Shown here: in pieces, positions 26,208 through 34,832 of the stretch
Position numbering within the stretch: position 1 is the first letter of the stretch
Layout: the number at the start of each line of letters is the position of its first letter
Source of the DNA: Bernardetia sp. MNP-M8
GTDB lineage: Bacteria > Bacteroidota > Bacteroidia > Cytophagales > Bernardetiaceae
Assembly: GCF_037126285.1 (NCBI RefSeq)
Contig: NZ_CP147012.1
Coordinates: forward strand, 1,178,001-1,242,000
Direction: 5' to 3'
Length of the DNA: 64,000 bases
Notes under the pieces: model-generated
What the model was told of the DNA's origin: nothing
What the model saw: the letters and a program-made list of their open reading frames with translations, nothing else
The model's database searches: none
Program-made: the position numbers and the translations under genes

Positions 26208-27143
26208 CTAAACCTTCAAAACCTCCAAACTCTCCTCTTTATCCTTAGCAAGTTGTGCTTTTAGCTCATCTAAAGAACTATATTTTTCTTCTGGACGCAA
26301 ATATTTCACAAACTGCAAAGTCAAATCTTTATCATAAATATCTTTATCAAAATCAAAAATATTTACTTCAATGGTTTGTTTAAGATTTTTTCCTATCGTC
26401 GGACGAACACCAATACTTAGCATTCCACCATAATATTCATATTTATGATAAATTCGGACGGCATAAATTCCCTGTTTTGGAATAAGTTTGTGTTTGTCGG
26501 TCAGCTTTAGATTTGCTGTTGGATAGCCGATTGTTCTTCCAATTTGCTTTCCTTTTACTACTTTTCCAGTAATTGAAAATTCATAGCCCAAAAGTTCGTT
26601 TGCTGTTTGTATATCTCCATCAAAAAGAGCTTTTCTAATTCTTGTACTACTGATTGCATTGTCTTCAATGTCTTGTCTTGGAATTTCTTCTACTTTAAAT
26701 CCAAATCTATCTTCATTTTCTTTCAAGTAATCAAATCCTCCTTCTCTATTTTTCCCAAAACGATGGTCGTAACCAATCACAAATTGACGAGTTTGTAGCT
26801 TTTTTTGAATAATTCGTTTGATGAAATTTTCAGAAGAAGTTTCTGCAAACTTTTTAGTAAACGGAATTACACACAAATGGTCAATTCCTAAATCTTCTAA
26901 CAAAATGATTTTTTCTTCTAATGAAGTCAGTAACTTTAAGTCTTTTTGGTCTGGGAAAAGAACCAAACGAGGATGAGGGTGATAGGTCAGAACCACAGTT
27001 TGAGCATTTGGAGTGCGTTTTTTGAGGTCGACAACACGCTGAATAATTTTTTGATGTCCTAAATGTACGCCGTCAAACGTTCCACTTGTCAGGATTGTAT
27101 GTTGAAGTTCGGGAAACTCTGAAACCTTACGGTAAATTTTCAT
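26208..27143 (-). CDS. ribF: Bifunctional riboflavin kinase / FAD synthetase
   Basis: 311 residues, the normal size. It converts riboflavin to FMN and then FAD in the cytoplasm. The N-terminal FMN adenylyltransferase domain shows GTFDGVHLGH (21-30) and VIGYDHRFGKNREG. The linker has ISSTRIRKALFDGDI. The C-terminal riboflavin kinase domain has GRTIGYPTANL and ends LRPEEKYSSLDELKAQLAKD. Its 3' end is duplicated at 24858-25004. A -7 promoter element lies 44 bp upstream of the ATG. Confidence 0.97.
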   Translation of the reverse strand: MKIYRKVSEFPELQHTILTSGTFDGVHLGHQKIIQRVVDLKKRTPNAQTVVLTYHPHPRLVLFPDQKDLKLLTSLEEKIILLEDLGIDHLCVIPFTKKFAETSSENFIKRIIQKKLQTRQFVIGYDHRFGKNREGGFDYLKENEDRFGFKVEEIPRQDIEDNAISSTRIRKALFDGDIQTANELLGYEFSITGKVVKGKQIGRTIGYPTANLKLTDKHKLIPKQGIYAVRIYHKYEYYGGMLSIGVRPTIGKNLKQTIEVNIFDFDKDIYDKDLTLQFVKYLRPEEKYSSLDELKAQLAKDKEESLEVLKV

Positions 27144-27186
27144 CTAGGAAGAAACAGATTTATTAGTAGAAATTTGGAAATAAAAG

Positions 27187-27194
27187 CAAAGATA
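27187..27194 (-). promoter_or_regulatory. Candidate ribF promoter -7 element
   Basis: On the minus strand the octamer reads TATCTTTG, an exact TAnnTTTG match. It predicts a transcript start about 36 nt before the ribF ATG. No clear -33 TTG. Confidence 0.45.
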
Positions 27195-27292
27195 AAGTAT
27201 TCAATTACGAATAAAAAACTAAAAATCCAAAGCAATAACTAAAATACGTATTTTTTCGTTAGTCTACTACTTTTACAGACTTTCAAATGAGA

Positions 27293-27323
27293 TTGAAATT
27301 TGAGTTGAAATTTTGTACTTTTA
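27293..27323 (+). promoter_or_regulatory. Candidate promoter of the GbsR/MarR-type gene
   Basis: TTG (27293-27295), a 20-bp spacer, then TACTTTTA (27316-27323), which is TAnnTTTG with its last base changed. The spacing fits the Bacteroidetes -33/-7 arrangement, 57 bp before the ATG at 27381. Confidence 0.35.
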
Positions 27324-27380
27324 TAATAAATTAGACTATAAAAATTACACTAAGAACAGAAATAATAAATTGATAACAGA

Positions 27381-27920
27381 ATGAAATTAGACGAAGCAAA
27401 AGCAAAATTTATTCAAGCTTGGGGTGTTTTGGGAACAAGTTGGGGGATTAGCCGAACAATGGCACAGATTCATGCACTCTTGTTAGTTTCTGCTGAGCCT
27501 CTTAGCGCACAAGAAATTATAGATACTTTATCAGTTTCTCAAGGAAGCGCAAATATGAATTTGAGAGCCTTAATAGACTGGCAACTTATCGAAAAAACAG
27601 TCAAGATAGGAGAACGAAAAGAATATTTTTCTGCTGAAAAAGATATGTGGGAAATTACAAGACGAGTAATGAGAGAACGCAGAAAACGAGAATTAGAGCC
27701 TATTTTGAAAATGTTGGAAGATGTGAAAAATATAGAACTTTCAGAAAAAGATAAAAAAGAATTAGAAACAAATGGACTGTTAGAACAAAAAAATAAAGAA
27801 GTAGAAGAGTTTAAAGAAATGATGGAACAAATCGATTCATTTGCTAGTCGTGCCGAAAAAGCATTAGATGTAATGATAAAAGCCTCTGAATCTAAGATTG
27901 TTGAGCGATTCTTGAAATAA
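27381..27920 (+). CDS. GbsR/MarR-type transcriptional regulator
   Basis: 179 residues with a MarR-like winged helix: WGVLGTSWGISRTMAQIHALLLVS, LSAQEIIDTLSVSQGSANMNLRALIDWQLIEK, and a wing KIGERKEYFSAEKDMWEI. A long charged helix follows for dimerisation (~95-175). This pattern fits the GbsR subgroup common in Bacteroidetes. The effector is unknown. It lies 68 bp upstream of an SDR gene on the same strand, so co-transcription or regulation of that gene is plausible. Confidence 0.87.
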   Translation: MKLDEAKAKFIQAWGVLGTSWGISRTMAQIHALLLVSAEPLSAQEIIDTLSVSQGSANMNLRALIDWQLIEKTVKIGERKEYFSAEKDMWEITRRVMRERRKRELEPILKMLEDVKNIELSEKDKKELETNGLLEQKNKEVEEFKEMMEQIDSFASRAEKALDVMIKASESKIVERFLK

Positions 27921-27988
27921 CGATTAGTTGTTAGTGATAAATTATTAGTTAAATACAAATTACCTTTATAATTGAATATTATTTAAAA

Positions 27989-28762
27989 ATGAAAAACTCT
28001 TGGAATCTTAAAAATAAAAAAGCCTTTGTTACAGGTGGCTCAAAAGGAATCGGAAAAGCAACTGTTATTGAGTTTTTAGAACTGGGTGCAGATGTTTTAT
28101 TTTCGGCTCGTAATGAAGATGAAATTCAAAATTTAGAAAAAGAACTTAAAAAAGAGTTTCCAAACTCGTTTGTAAAAGGACTAAAAGCAGATGTTACAAG
28201 CAAAAGAGAGCGAAAAACTATTTCTGATTGGATAGAAAAAAACTTTCAAAAACTAGATATTTTGGTAAATAATGCAGGAATAAATATCAGAAAATCAGCT
28301 TTAGAATATAGCGAAGAAGAATATCGTAAAATACTGGAAATCAATTTGATAGCTCCTTTTGAAGTTTCAAGAATTTTATATCCATTACTCCAAAAATCTC
28401 AAACTGCATCTGTTATCAATGTGGGTTCAGTAGCAGGAAGTCAGGATGTAAATAGTGGTTTACCGTATGCAATGTCAAAAGGTGGAATCAATCAACAAAC
28501 ACGTAGTTTTGCCGTTGAGTGGGCAAAAGAAAACATTCGTGTAAATACTGTTTCGCCTTGGTACACCAAAACACCACTTACAGAAGCAGTATTTGAAAAT
28601 AAAGAAAAATTAGAAAATATACTTTTAAGAACGCCCTTGGGAAGAATAGCTGATGCAGAAGAAATGGCTTCTGTAATTGCATTTTTGGCAATGGATAAAT
28701 CTTCCTATCTGACAGGACAAAATATTACTATGGATGGTGGAATGAGTGTGAGTGTTTTTTAG
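27989..28762 (+). CDS. SDR-family oxidoreductase (tropinone-reductase-like)
   Basis: 257 residues. Cofactor loop TGGSKGIG (15-22), NNAG (94-97), catalytic S147, Y160 and K164 (YAMSK), and a C-terminal GQNITMDGGMSVS. The sequence resembles plant-type tropinone-reductase-like SDRs and 3-oxoacyl-ACP reductases; the substrate cannot be told. It ends only 3 bp from the stop of a convergent gene, with no room for a terminator between them. Confidence 0.9.
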   Translation: MKNSWNLKNKKAFVTGGSKGIGKATVIEFLELGADVLFSARNEDEIQNLEKELKKEFPNSFVKGLKADVTSKRERKTISDWIEKNFQKLDILVNNAGINIRKSALEYSEEEYRKILEINLIAPFEVSRILYPLLQKSQTASVINVGSVAGSQDVNSGLPYAMSKGGINQQTRSFAVEWAKENIRVNTVSPWYTKTPLTEAVFENKEKLENILLRTPLGRIADAEEMASVIAFLAMDKSSYLTGQNITMDGGMSVSVF

Positions 28763-28765
28763 GGT

Positions 28766-29584
28766 TTACATATTGGAAATTTTCTCTTCTTCTAATTCAA
28801 TATTGTTTATTAGATTGTCATAATCTTGCTTATTTTCCATTGTAAGCCATTTATATATAAATGTATTTCTCTTTTTTTGAGTTATATTGAATGCAATCTT
28901 GTCAGTTCTCCTAATAAACTCACTTCTAAGTTTTTGAATATACCTTTGGGTTGAATATTTAACAATAAGTATGAAAGTAAAAAAACATATGATATATATT
29001 GTATATTTATAAATATTGAGTTGTTTCTCTTCGTGCTGACTTATATCTTCTTTGGCTATTATTAGACTTTTAGAAATTGAATCTAAATGATTCTTTCTTT
29101 GAGATGACTCATAGTTTAATACCAGTAAAGAATCCTTTGATAAATATGAAGTGTTTTCAATAGAGTCATTTATCAAATAACTTAGCCTATTTTGTATATT
29201 CCTATTATGGTCAAGATTTTCTTCAATATTCTGCTCCACAAAACTAATTTTATTTTCTAAAATAGATGACATTAATAATGTCATTACTGAACCAGTCATC
29301 ACTAAGTTAATTGAAGTAGATAAAAAAATAATAACTAAGATATGACCTATTAAATTATCACTTTGAGGATAAATATTTTTAGCAGCTTCTACTATAAGAA
29401 AATTTCTATAAGATTTAGAAACATGACTTAAAGTTTTTACCATCCAATCGCCTATTTTACGGAAGAAAGGAACTAAAATAAATGTAACTACTAGACTTAC
29501 TAATATAGCTGATAAACTAATTTCTATTTTTGTATTTATAAAATCCATTTTCTTGTTTTTTATTTTTTTATCAAAAATAAACAA
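28766..29584 (-). CDS. Hypothetical three-helix membrane protein
   Basis: 272 residues, no family recognised. Hydrophobic helices lie near 24-43, 80-108 and 194-214. A charged, likely coiled-coil stretch between the second and third (ENLDHNRNIQNRL ... SQRKNHLDSISKSLIIAKED) suggests a loop outside the bilayer. The C-terminus is basic. An alternative start at 29548 (MDFINTKIEIS) would drop 12 Lys-rich residues. It starts 6 bp after the stop of the HD phosphohydrolase, so the two form an operon. Inference: possibly a membrane partner of that enzyme. Confidence 0.6.
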   Translation of the reverse strand: MFIFDKKIKNKKMDFINTKIEISLSAILVSLVVTFILVPFFRKIGDWMVKTLSHVSKSYRNFLIVEAAKNIYPQSDNLIGHILVIIFLSTSINLVMTGSVMTLLMSSILENKISFVEQNIEENLDHNRNIQNRLSYLINDSIENTSYLSKDSLLVLNYESSQRKNHLDSISKSLIIAKEDISQHEEKQLNIYKYTIYIICFFTFILIVKYSTQRYIQKLRSEFIRRTDKIAFNITQKKRNTFIYKWLTMENKQDYDNLINNIELEEEKISNM

Positions 29585-29590
29585 AATAAT

Positions 29591-30829
29591 TTATTTCATC
29601 TTAGGATAACAAAAATAGTTTTTAGTAACAGCTTGTGTAAGTGACTGTAAATAAGGAATATCGGAAGCATTTGTAATGTCTATCACTTCGCCATTTTTTT
29701 TCAAAATACAAATTTCTTCGCCTGTTCCCAGTGCGTAAGCTGAGTTACTAATCTTTCCTTCACAGACTAAAAAAGACAATTCTTTATCGCTTATTCCAAA
29801 CTGTTTTTTCACCTTTTCTTTTATTTCTTGTTTAAAATTTTGGTCTAATTCTTCTGTCGTTAAATGCGTTTTGAAAAGACGACGATTGACTAACATATTA
29901 CTAAGAGAAGACAGAATTTTATCCTCACTTTTTGTCCAAACTTTTATACTTGTCCAAATATCATAATCATCTAATTGAACAAAATAATCTAAAACGCTTT
30001 TATCATTTTTAAATTGATTTAAAGTAATTTCATTTTCTAAGAAAAAAGAAAGTGAAGGAGTAGCAAATAATTTTGTATCATTTTGCACCAAAAATCTAGC
30101 TCTTCGAATGGTTTGAATGAGCATTTGTTCCGTCGAAACAGTTGTTTTGTGTAAATAAACCTGCCAATACATCATTCTACGAGCATTCAAAAAATGTTCG
30201 ATGCTATAAACACCTTTTTCTTCTACAACTAATTTGTCATCACTCAGATTAAGCATTCTGATAATTCGTTCTCCTCCAATTGTTCCTTCCGAAACGCCTG
30301 TAAAAAAACAATCTCGCTGCAAATAGTCCATTCTATCTACATCTAACTGTCCAGAAACAAGCTGATGAAAAAATGGACGATGATAATTTCCTTTAAAAAT
30401 TTCTATTGCTGTTTTGAGTTGTCCATTAAATTCTTCATCTAATTTTTCCATGAGCAAAAGTGATAATTCTTCATGATGACAATCTTTCAAAATCGTACAT
30501 TCTAGCGCATGAGAAAAAGCACCATGACCAATATCGTGCAGCAAAATAGCAATCAAAGCCGATTCGTATTCTTTATGAGAAATTTTATGCTCCTTTAATC
30601 GCAATGTATCCAAAGCCATTCGCATCAAATTCATTGCGCCCAAAGCATGATGAAAACGAGTATGCAATGCCCCTGGATAAACAAATTCTGTAAGTCCTAA
30701 CTGCTTTATTCTTCTCAAACGTTGAAAATAAGGATGATTGATAAGTTTCAGAATTAGTTTTGTAGGAATTCGAATAAAACCATGAACAGGATCGTTAATG
30801 ATTTTTCTTTGTTGTGGATAATCGCTCAT
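29591..30829 (-). CDS. HD-domain phosphohydrolase (dNTPase/SAMHD1-like)
   Basis: 412 residues. HTRFHHALGAM supplies the first metal His (H61), LLHDIGHGAFSHALE the HD pair (H98, D99) and the later SGQLDVDRMDYLQRD the final Asp. The N-terminal NDPVHGFIRIP is typical of this bacterial YdhJ-like/SAMHD1-like group. It likely hydrolyses dNTPs or other nucleotides in the cytoplasm. It is the first gene of a two-gene unit with the membrane protein at 28766. A cluster of palindromes lies just upstream. Confidence 0.9.
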   Translation of the reverse strand: MSDYPQQRKIINDPVHGFIRIPTKLILKLINHPYFQRLRRIKQLGLTEFVYPGALHTRFHHALGAMNLMRMALDTLRLKEHKISHKEYESALIAILLHDIGHGAFSHALECTILKDCHHEELSLLLMEKLDEEFNGQLKTAIEIFKGNYHRPFFHQLVSGQLDVDRMDYLQRDCFFTGVSEGTIGGERIIRMLNLSDDKLVVEEKGVYSIEHFLNARRMMYWQVYLHKTTVSTEQMLIQTIRRARFLVQNDTKLFATPSLSFFLENEITLNQFKNDKSVLDYFVQLDDYDIWTSIKVWTKSEDKILSSLSNMLVNRRLFKTHLTTEELDQNFKQEIKEKVKKQFGISDKELSFLVCEGKISNSAYALGTGEEICILKKNGEVIDITNASDIPYLQSLTQAVTKNYFCYPKMK

Positions 30830-30855
30830 AAAGGAATAAATTTTTGTTTTTTATT

Positions 30856-30887
30856 CTCAACGAGGTCAACGCCTTGTTGACGGTTGG
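30856..30887. repeat. Intergenic palindrome, CTCAACGA family (member b1)
   Basis: It contains GTCAAC-GCCTT-GTTGAC, a perfect 6-bp stem, flanked by CTCAACGAG and CGGTTGG. It sits between the HD gene and the SBF-like transporter and is followed by member b2. Confidence 0.55.
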
Positions 30888-30904
30888 AAATATAGCAAAA
30901 TAAA

Positions 30905-30939
30905 CTGTCGTTGAAGTTCAAATGAAGCCGTCAACGAGG
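30905..30939. repeat. Intergenic palindrome, CTCAACGA family (member b2)
   Basis: CGTTGA and TCAACG form the arms around GTTCAAATGAAGCC, with the right arm extending into GAGG. The loop motif AAGCCGTC also occurs in member d (43922-43959). Confidence 0.55.
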
Positions 30940-31095
30940 ATTAAAAGAATGATAGAATAGATATACAAAAATACAAAGAAAAAAACGCTTCGAAGTTTAT
31001 AAATTTATTTTTGAGTTCTCACAATATGCCACAAAATCATAGTAAGGAGAAAGACAATATTCTCCTCCTTGAGTTCACTTAATCCTAAGTTCACG

Positions 31096-32064
31096 TTATT
31101 TGTCTATTCGTCTTGCTAATTTTGAAGCTATTATGCTTATTATGAATATTTGTAAGGCGTGAAATAACATGAGTGGCAATAATATTAATCCTACTGGGTA
31201 AGTGGCAGGAAATAAAATTTTAGAAAATATTGTGCCGTGTACTAATGATTTTTTAGTTCCACAAAATTGTGCTGTAATGCTATCTTCCTGATTAAAATTT
31301 AATTTTTTAGCAAGATAGCCAGTCAAATAATACATAAAATAAAATAGCAAAATTACAGCTAAGGCAATAATTAAAAGGTCTTTTACTTGTAACGAACTAA
31401 ATACATTGTCTTCAAACGACTCTGAAAAACTTCGATATATAATCAATAAAATAATAGATTTGTCGAAGGTAGCTAACTGTTTTTGATATTTTATCGCATA
31501 TTTCCCTAGAAATTTTTGTAACACAAATCCCATCACAACTGGAATAAGTATCTCTGTGAAAAGTTTAATGTAAATGACTCCTAAACTAAAATCGGTATTT
31601 TCTTGTGTTAAAAACAATCCCATCCAAAGTGGCGTAATGACAATACCTATCAGTCCTGAAATACTTGCATTAAATATAGCTGCTGGAATATTTCCTCTTG
31701 CCATTGAAACCATTACTACTGAAGATGATACAGTGGATGGTAATGCTGCTAAAAAGAATAAAGATAACCACAATGTTTGACCTTGTTCTGTATTTATAAA
31801 TGGATAAAATAACAGTACAAGTAGTGGAAAAACAAAAAATGTGGAAAGTTGCACTACAATATGTAGTTTCCAATTTTTCAAGCCATTCTTTAGTTTTTCA
31901 GGACTTAATTTTAATCCATAAAAGAAAAAAATCAGTGCAATACCAATACTTCCAATTATATCAAGAGGTATAGGGCTTGTTTTGCTTCCCCATTGAGGTA
32001 TAAAATAGGCAATTACAATTACACTAATTATTGCCAAAATAAATTTATCAATCTTTATTTTCAT
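31096..32064 (-). CDS. SBF-like (bile acid:Na+ symporter superfamily) transporter
   Basis: 322 residues with about nine to ten hydrophobic helices over nearly the whole length. The SBF-like PF13593 subgroup signature is visible: IALIFFFYGLKLSPEKLK, FFLAALPSTVSSSVVMVSMARGN and the late AQFCGTKKSLVHG. YfeH-type members are uncharacterised secondary transporters. The substrate is unknown. An isolated minus-strand gene. Confidence 0.9.
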   Translation of the reverse strand: MKIKIDKFILAIISVIVIAYFIPQWGSKTSPIPLDIIGSIGIALIFFFYGLKLSPEKLKNGLKNWKLHIVVQLSTFFVFPLLVLLFYPFINTEQGQTLWLSLFFLAALPSTVSSSVVMVSMARGNIPAAIFNASISGLIGIVITPLWMGLFLTQENTDFSLGVIYIKLFTEILIPVVMGFVLQKFLGKYAIKYQKQLATFDKSIILLIIYRSFSESFEDNVFSSLQVKDLLIIALAVILLFYFMYYLTGYLAKKLNFNQEDSITAQFCGTKKSLVHGTIFSKILFPATYPVGLILLPLMLFHALQIFIISIIASKLARRIDK

Positions 32065-32131
32065 TTGCTATACAAAATTTGAAATACAGTTATGTGTTGG
32101 GATTATATAATTAAAGTTTCAATAAAAATAC

Positions 32132-33223
32132 TCAAAAAGACAAAGTCAGTTGCATACCTATTTTGTTACTTGTTTCTGTATTTGGCTGGCTGCTTAGATT
32201 AGAAACTTGTAAACCTAATAATCTAATACCTATTTTTAATGGAAAAATACTTCGAAGTAATGGTATATAAATTTTTGCTAAATCGTCTTCAGTCTGTAAT
32301 CCTTCAAGGCTGGTCTGACTACGAGTAATCTGTTTAAAATCTGCATATTTTATTTTGAGAGTAAGTGTTCTGCCTTGTATATTTCTGTCTAAAAGTAGTG
32401 GCGATAATTTTTGTGTAATTTTTTGGAGAGCTTCTATCATTTCATTTTCTTCAAACAAATCTTCCGAAAAAGTCCGTTCTGCTCCAATAGATTTGCGAAT
32501 ACGATTTGGATTTACAGGACGGTAATCTTGTCCTTGAGCAATATGAAAATAAAACCCTCCTGCTTTACCAAAGTGTTTGAGTAAATCGTTCTTTTGCCAT
32601 TTTTTCAAATCTTTTCCTGTATAAATACCTAATTGGTGCATTTTTTTGGCTGTTACTTTGCCAATGCCATGAAATTTTTTGATAGGAAGTTCATCTATAA
32701 ACATTGAAGAATCAGCAGGAACAATAGTAAATAATCCATTTGGTTTGTTAAAATCAGAAGCTATTTTGGCTAAAAATTTATTGAAGGATATTCCAGCAGA
32801 AGCTGTTAATTGAGTTTTGGCTTTTATTTCTTCTTTAATTTGACGAGCGAGCAAAGTAGCAGAAGGAAATTGCTTTTTGTTTTGTGTTACATCTAAATAC
32901 GCTTCATCTAAAGAAAGAGGTTCTATCAAATCTGTATATTCTGAAAAAATTTCTCTAATCTGTAACGAAACTTCTCTATATACTTCAAAACGAGGACGTA
33001 CAAAAATCAAGTGAGGGCATTTTTGCAATGCAATTTTAGAAGACATGGCAGAATAAACTCCATACTTACGTGCTTCATAACTTGCTGCTGCTACTACACC
33101 TCGTTTGCCATCTCCACCCACAGCAACAGGTTTTCCTTTTAGTTCGGGATTGTCTCTTTGCTCTACTGAAGCAAAAAAAGCATCCATATCTATATGTATT
33201 ATTTTACGAAGTGAAGCTGTCAA
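32132..33223 (-). CDS. dinB: DNA polymerase IV (Y family)
   Basis: 363 residues. Translesion polymerase. The palm motifs IIHIDMDAFFASVEQRD and PLSLDEAYLDVT carry the catalytic carboxylates. The HhH region LPIKKFHGIGKVTAKKMHQLG follows. The little-finger domain includes RKSIGAERTFSEDL. The extreme C-terminus QLTLSF looks like a beta-clamp-binding peptide (QLxLxF). Length is normal. No lexA-type box was identified upstream. Confidence 0.96.
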   Translation of the reverse strand: MTASLRKIIHIDMDAFFASVEQRDNPELKGKPVAVGGDGKRGVVAAASYEARKYGVYSAMSSKIALQKCPHLIFVRPRFEVYREVSLQIREIFSEYTDLIEPLSLDEAYLDVTQNKKQFPSATLLARQIKEEIKAKTQLTASAGISFNKFLAKIASDFNKPNGLFTIVPADSSMFIDELPIKKFHGIGKVTAKKMHQLGIYTGKDLKKWQKNDLLKHFGKAGGFYFHIAQGQDYRPVNPNRIRKSIGAERTFSEDLFEENEMIEALQKITQKLSPLLLDRNIQGRTLTLKIKYADFKQITRSQTSLEGLQTEDDLAKIYIPLLRSIFPLKIGIRLLGLQVSNLSSQPNTETSNKIGMQLTLSF

Positions 33224-33420
33224 TTTACTTTATATTTTGTGATAGGCTAAAAACCGAACTCAACAAGAAAAGGTTTAGCTTTTATTGGTCTTAATTATGA
33301 TTCTGAGTAGCTCAAAAAGAGTAGAATTTTATTTAGAAGTTCTTTTTTATTTTTAATTATAAAAATGATTTTAGTGGAAATTCATAAATTGCGTAACTAA
33401 AATAAACTATCAAAACTAAC

Positions 33421-33490
33421 AAGGATTCGACTACTTAAATAAAGAAGGCAACTAAAAGGATTCGACTACTTAAATAAAGAAGGCAACTAA
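33421..33490. repeat. Perfect 35-bp tandem duplication upstream of psd
   Basis: 33421-33455 and 33456-33490 are identical, beginning AAGGATTCGACTACTTAAAT. It ends 20 bp before the psd ATG, so the second copy lies in the 5' leader. Confidence 0.9.
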
Positions 33491-33510
33491 TCAAAAATTA
33501 AATTCATAAA

Positions 33511-34395
33511 ATGGAGATTAAATACATAAATAGAGCTACTGGTAAGATAAAAATTGAGCATCCTCCAGCAGAGGGATTAATAAACTTTTTATATAATAAT
33601 TCATTTGGAGAAAAATTAATTTTACCTATAGCCAAACAAAAATTTATAACACAATTGTATGGCAAAATGATGGAGAGTTCGTCTTCTATAAATAGAATTC
33701 AATCCTTTATTGATGCTGCAAACATAGATATGAGTCAGTTTAAGAAAGATGTAAGCGCATTCAAATCTTTTAATGATTTTTTTTATAGAGAATTGAAGGA
33801 AGGTGCTCGCAAAATTGAGGAAGGTCTTGTTTCACCTGGTGATGGGAGGATTTTAGCTTTTGAAAAGATTTCAGAAGTCAATAGTTTTTATGTAAAAGGA
33901 CGAGAGTTTACGCTAACAGAATTTTTAAAAGATAATGAATTGGTAGATAAGTATAAAGATGCTTCAATGGTTATTTTACGTTTAGCTCCTGAAGACTATC
34001 ACAGATACCATTTTCCATTTAAAGGAATTCCATCAAAATCAAAGGAGATAAAAGGAACATATTATTCGGTTTCTCCAATTGGTTTGCGTGATAATTTTAC
34101 GAAAGTTTTTTGTGAGAATAAAAAAGAAACATGTGAATTAAAAACAGAAAATAAAGGGGATATATTAATTATTCCTGTTGGTGCTACAATGGTTGGAAGT
34201 CTCAATTCGACTTATCAACCCAATACAGTTGTAGAAAAAGGAGATGAGATGGGCTATTTCGCCTTTGGAGGTTCTACTATCGTATTGTTGTTTGATTCTA
34301 CTTATTTTAAAATAGATGAAGATTTACTCCAAAACACTAAGAATGATTTGGAAACGTATGTAAAAATGGGTGAAAAAATAGGACAGGTAATTTAA
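33511..34395 (+). CDS. psd: Phosphatidylserine decarboxylase proenzyme
   Basis: 294 residues. It makes phosphatidylethanolamine from phosphatidylserine at the membrane using a pyruvoyl group. The self-cleavage site is GGST with S255 (FAFGGSTIVLLF), near the C-terminus as expected. Other family signs are FFYRELK, VSPGDGRIL, RLAPEDYHRYHFP and VGATMVGS. The ~290-residue size matches the longer proenzyme class rather than the ~220-residue short class. A 35-bp tandem repeat lies directly upstream. Confidence 0.94.
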   Translation: MEIKYINRATGKIKIEHPPAEGLINFLYNNSFGEKLILPIAKQKFITQLYGKMMESSSSINRIQSFIDAANIDMSQFKKDVSAFKSFNDFFYRELKEGARKIEEGLVSPGDGRILAFEKISEVNSFYVKGREFTLTEFLKDNELVDKYKDASMVILRLAPEDYHRYHFPFKGIPSKSKEIKGTYYSVSPIGLRDNFTKVFCENKKETCELKTENKGDILIIPVGATMVGSLNSTYQPNTVVEKGDEMGYFAFGGSTIVLLFDSTYFKIDEDLLQNTKNDLETYVKMGEKIGQVI

Positions 34396-34489
34396 GCTGA
34401 TAGATATTTTTGTAGTAATAATTCTTATTTCTCTCTTCCACTAATCTAAGGAAGACTAAAAAATAAATTTACATTTTTAGCTATCTATA

Positions 34490-34512
34490 AAAACAGGGTT
34501 GAAACCCTGTTT
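34490..34512. repeat. Perfect 10-bp palindrome
   Basis: AAACAGGGTT-GA-AACCCTGTTT. It is about 100 bp after psd and shares the GGGTT/AACCC core style of the hairpin at 37810-37842. It has no T tract beyond its own arm, so it may be a repeat rather than a terminator. Confidence 0.6.
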
Positions 34513-34608
34513 ACTAATGCCTGAATTTTTCAAAGTGTAAATTTATTCATTTTATATTCCTAAGCAAATTCTTGCTCTTGTCAGTTTCTCAAAAAACATA
34601 GAAAAAAC

Positions 34609-34642
34609 AAAAAAGCATTGTTCATACAAACAATGCTTTTTT
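34609..34642. terminator. Strong bidirectional terminator hairpin
   Basis: AAAAAAGCATTGTT pairs perfectly over 14 bp with AACAATGCTTTTTT around a 6-nt loop. It lies between the convergent psd (+) and GT9 (-) genes. Confidence 0.85.
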
Positions 34643-34787
34643 CAGTAAGGGGAAAGATAATACAGTCTTGAATTTCTTTAAAGCATACCTTTTGATGAGT
34701 TGCTTTACTTCTTTATACCCAAAACTTATTTTTATCACCCTCTGATTTTAAAATATTTTACTAAAAAATGTTAATACAAAGTAAAAC

Positions 34788-34829
34788 AGACATCCTGTCT
34801 GTTGAATTTCTAAACAGACAGAGATGTCT
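34788..34829. terminator. Hairpin next to the GT9 stop codon
   Basis: AGACATC pairs with GATGTCT on the outside and GTCTGTT with AACAGAC inside. It is followed by CTTTT on the plus strand and by TTTTAC on the minus strand. It could be a terminator or a dispersed repeat. Confidence 0.55.
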
Positions 34830-34832
34830 CTT

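Noticed and set aside
24858-26355. Insertion sequence or transposon around the serine hydrolase
   Set aside because: No transposase, terminal inverted repeats or short target duplication was found; only the ribF fragment repeats.
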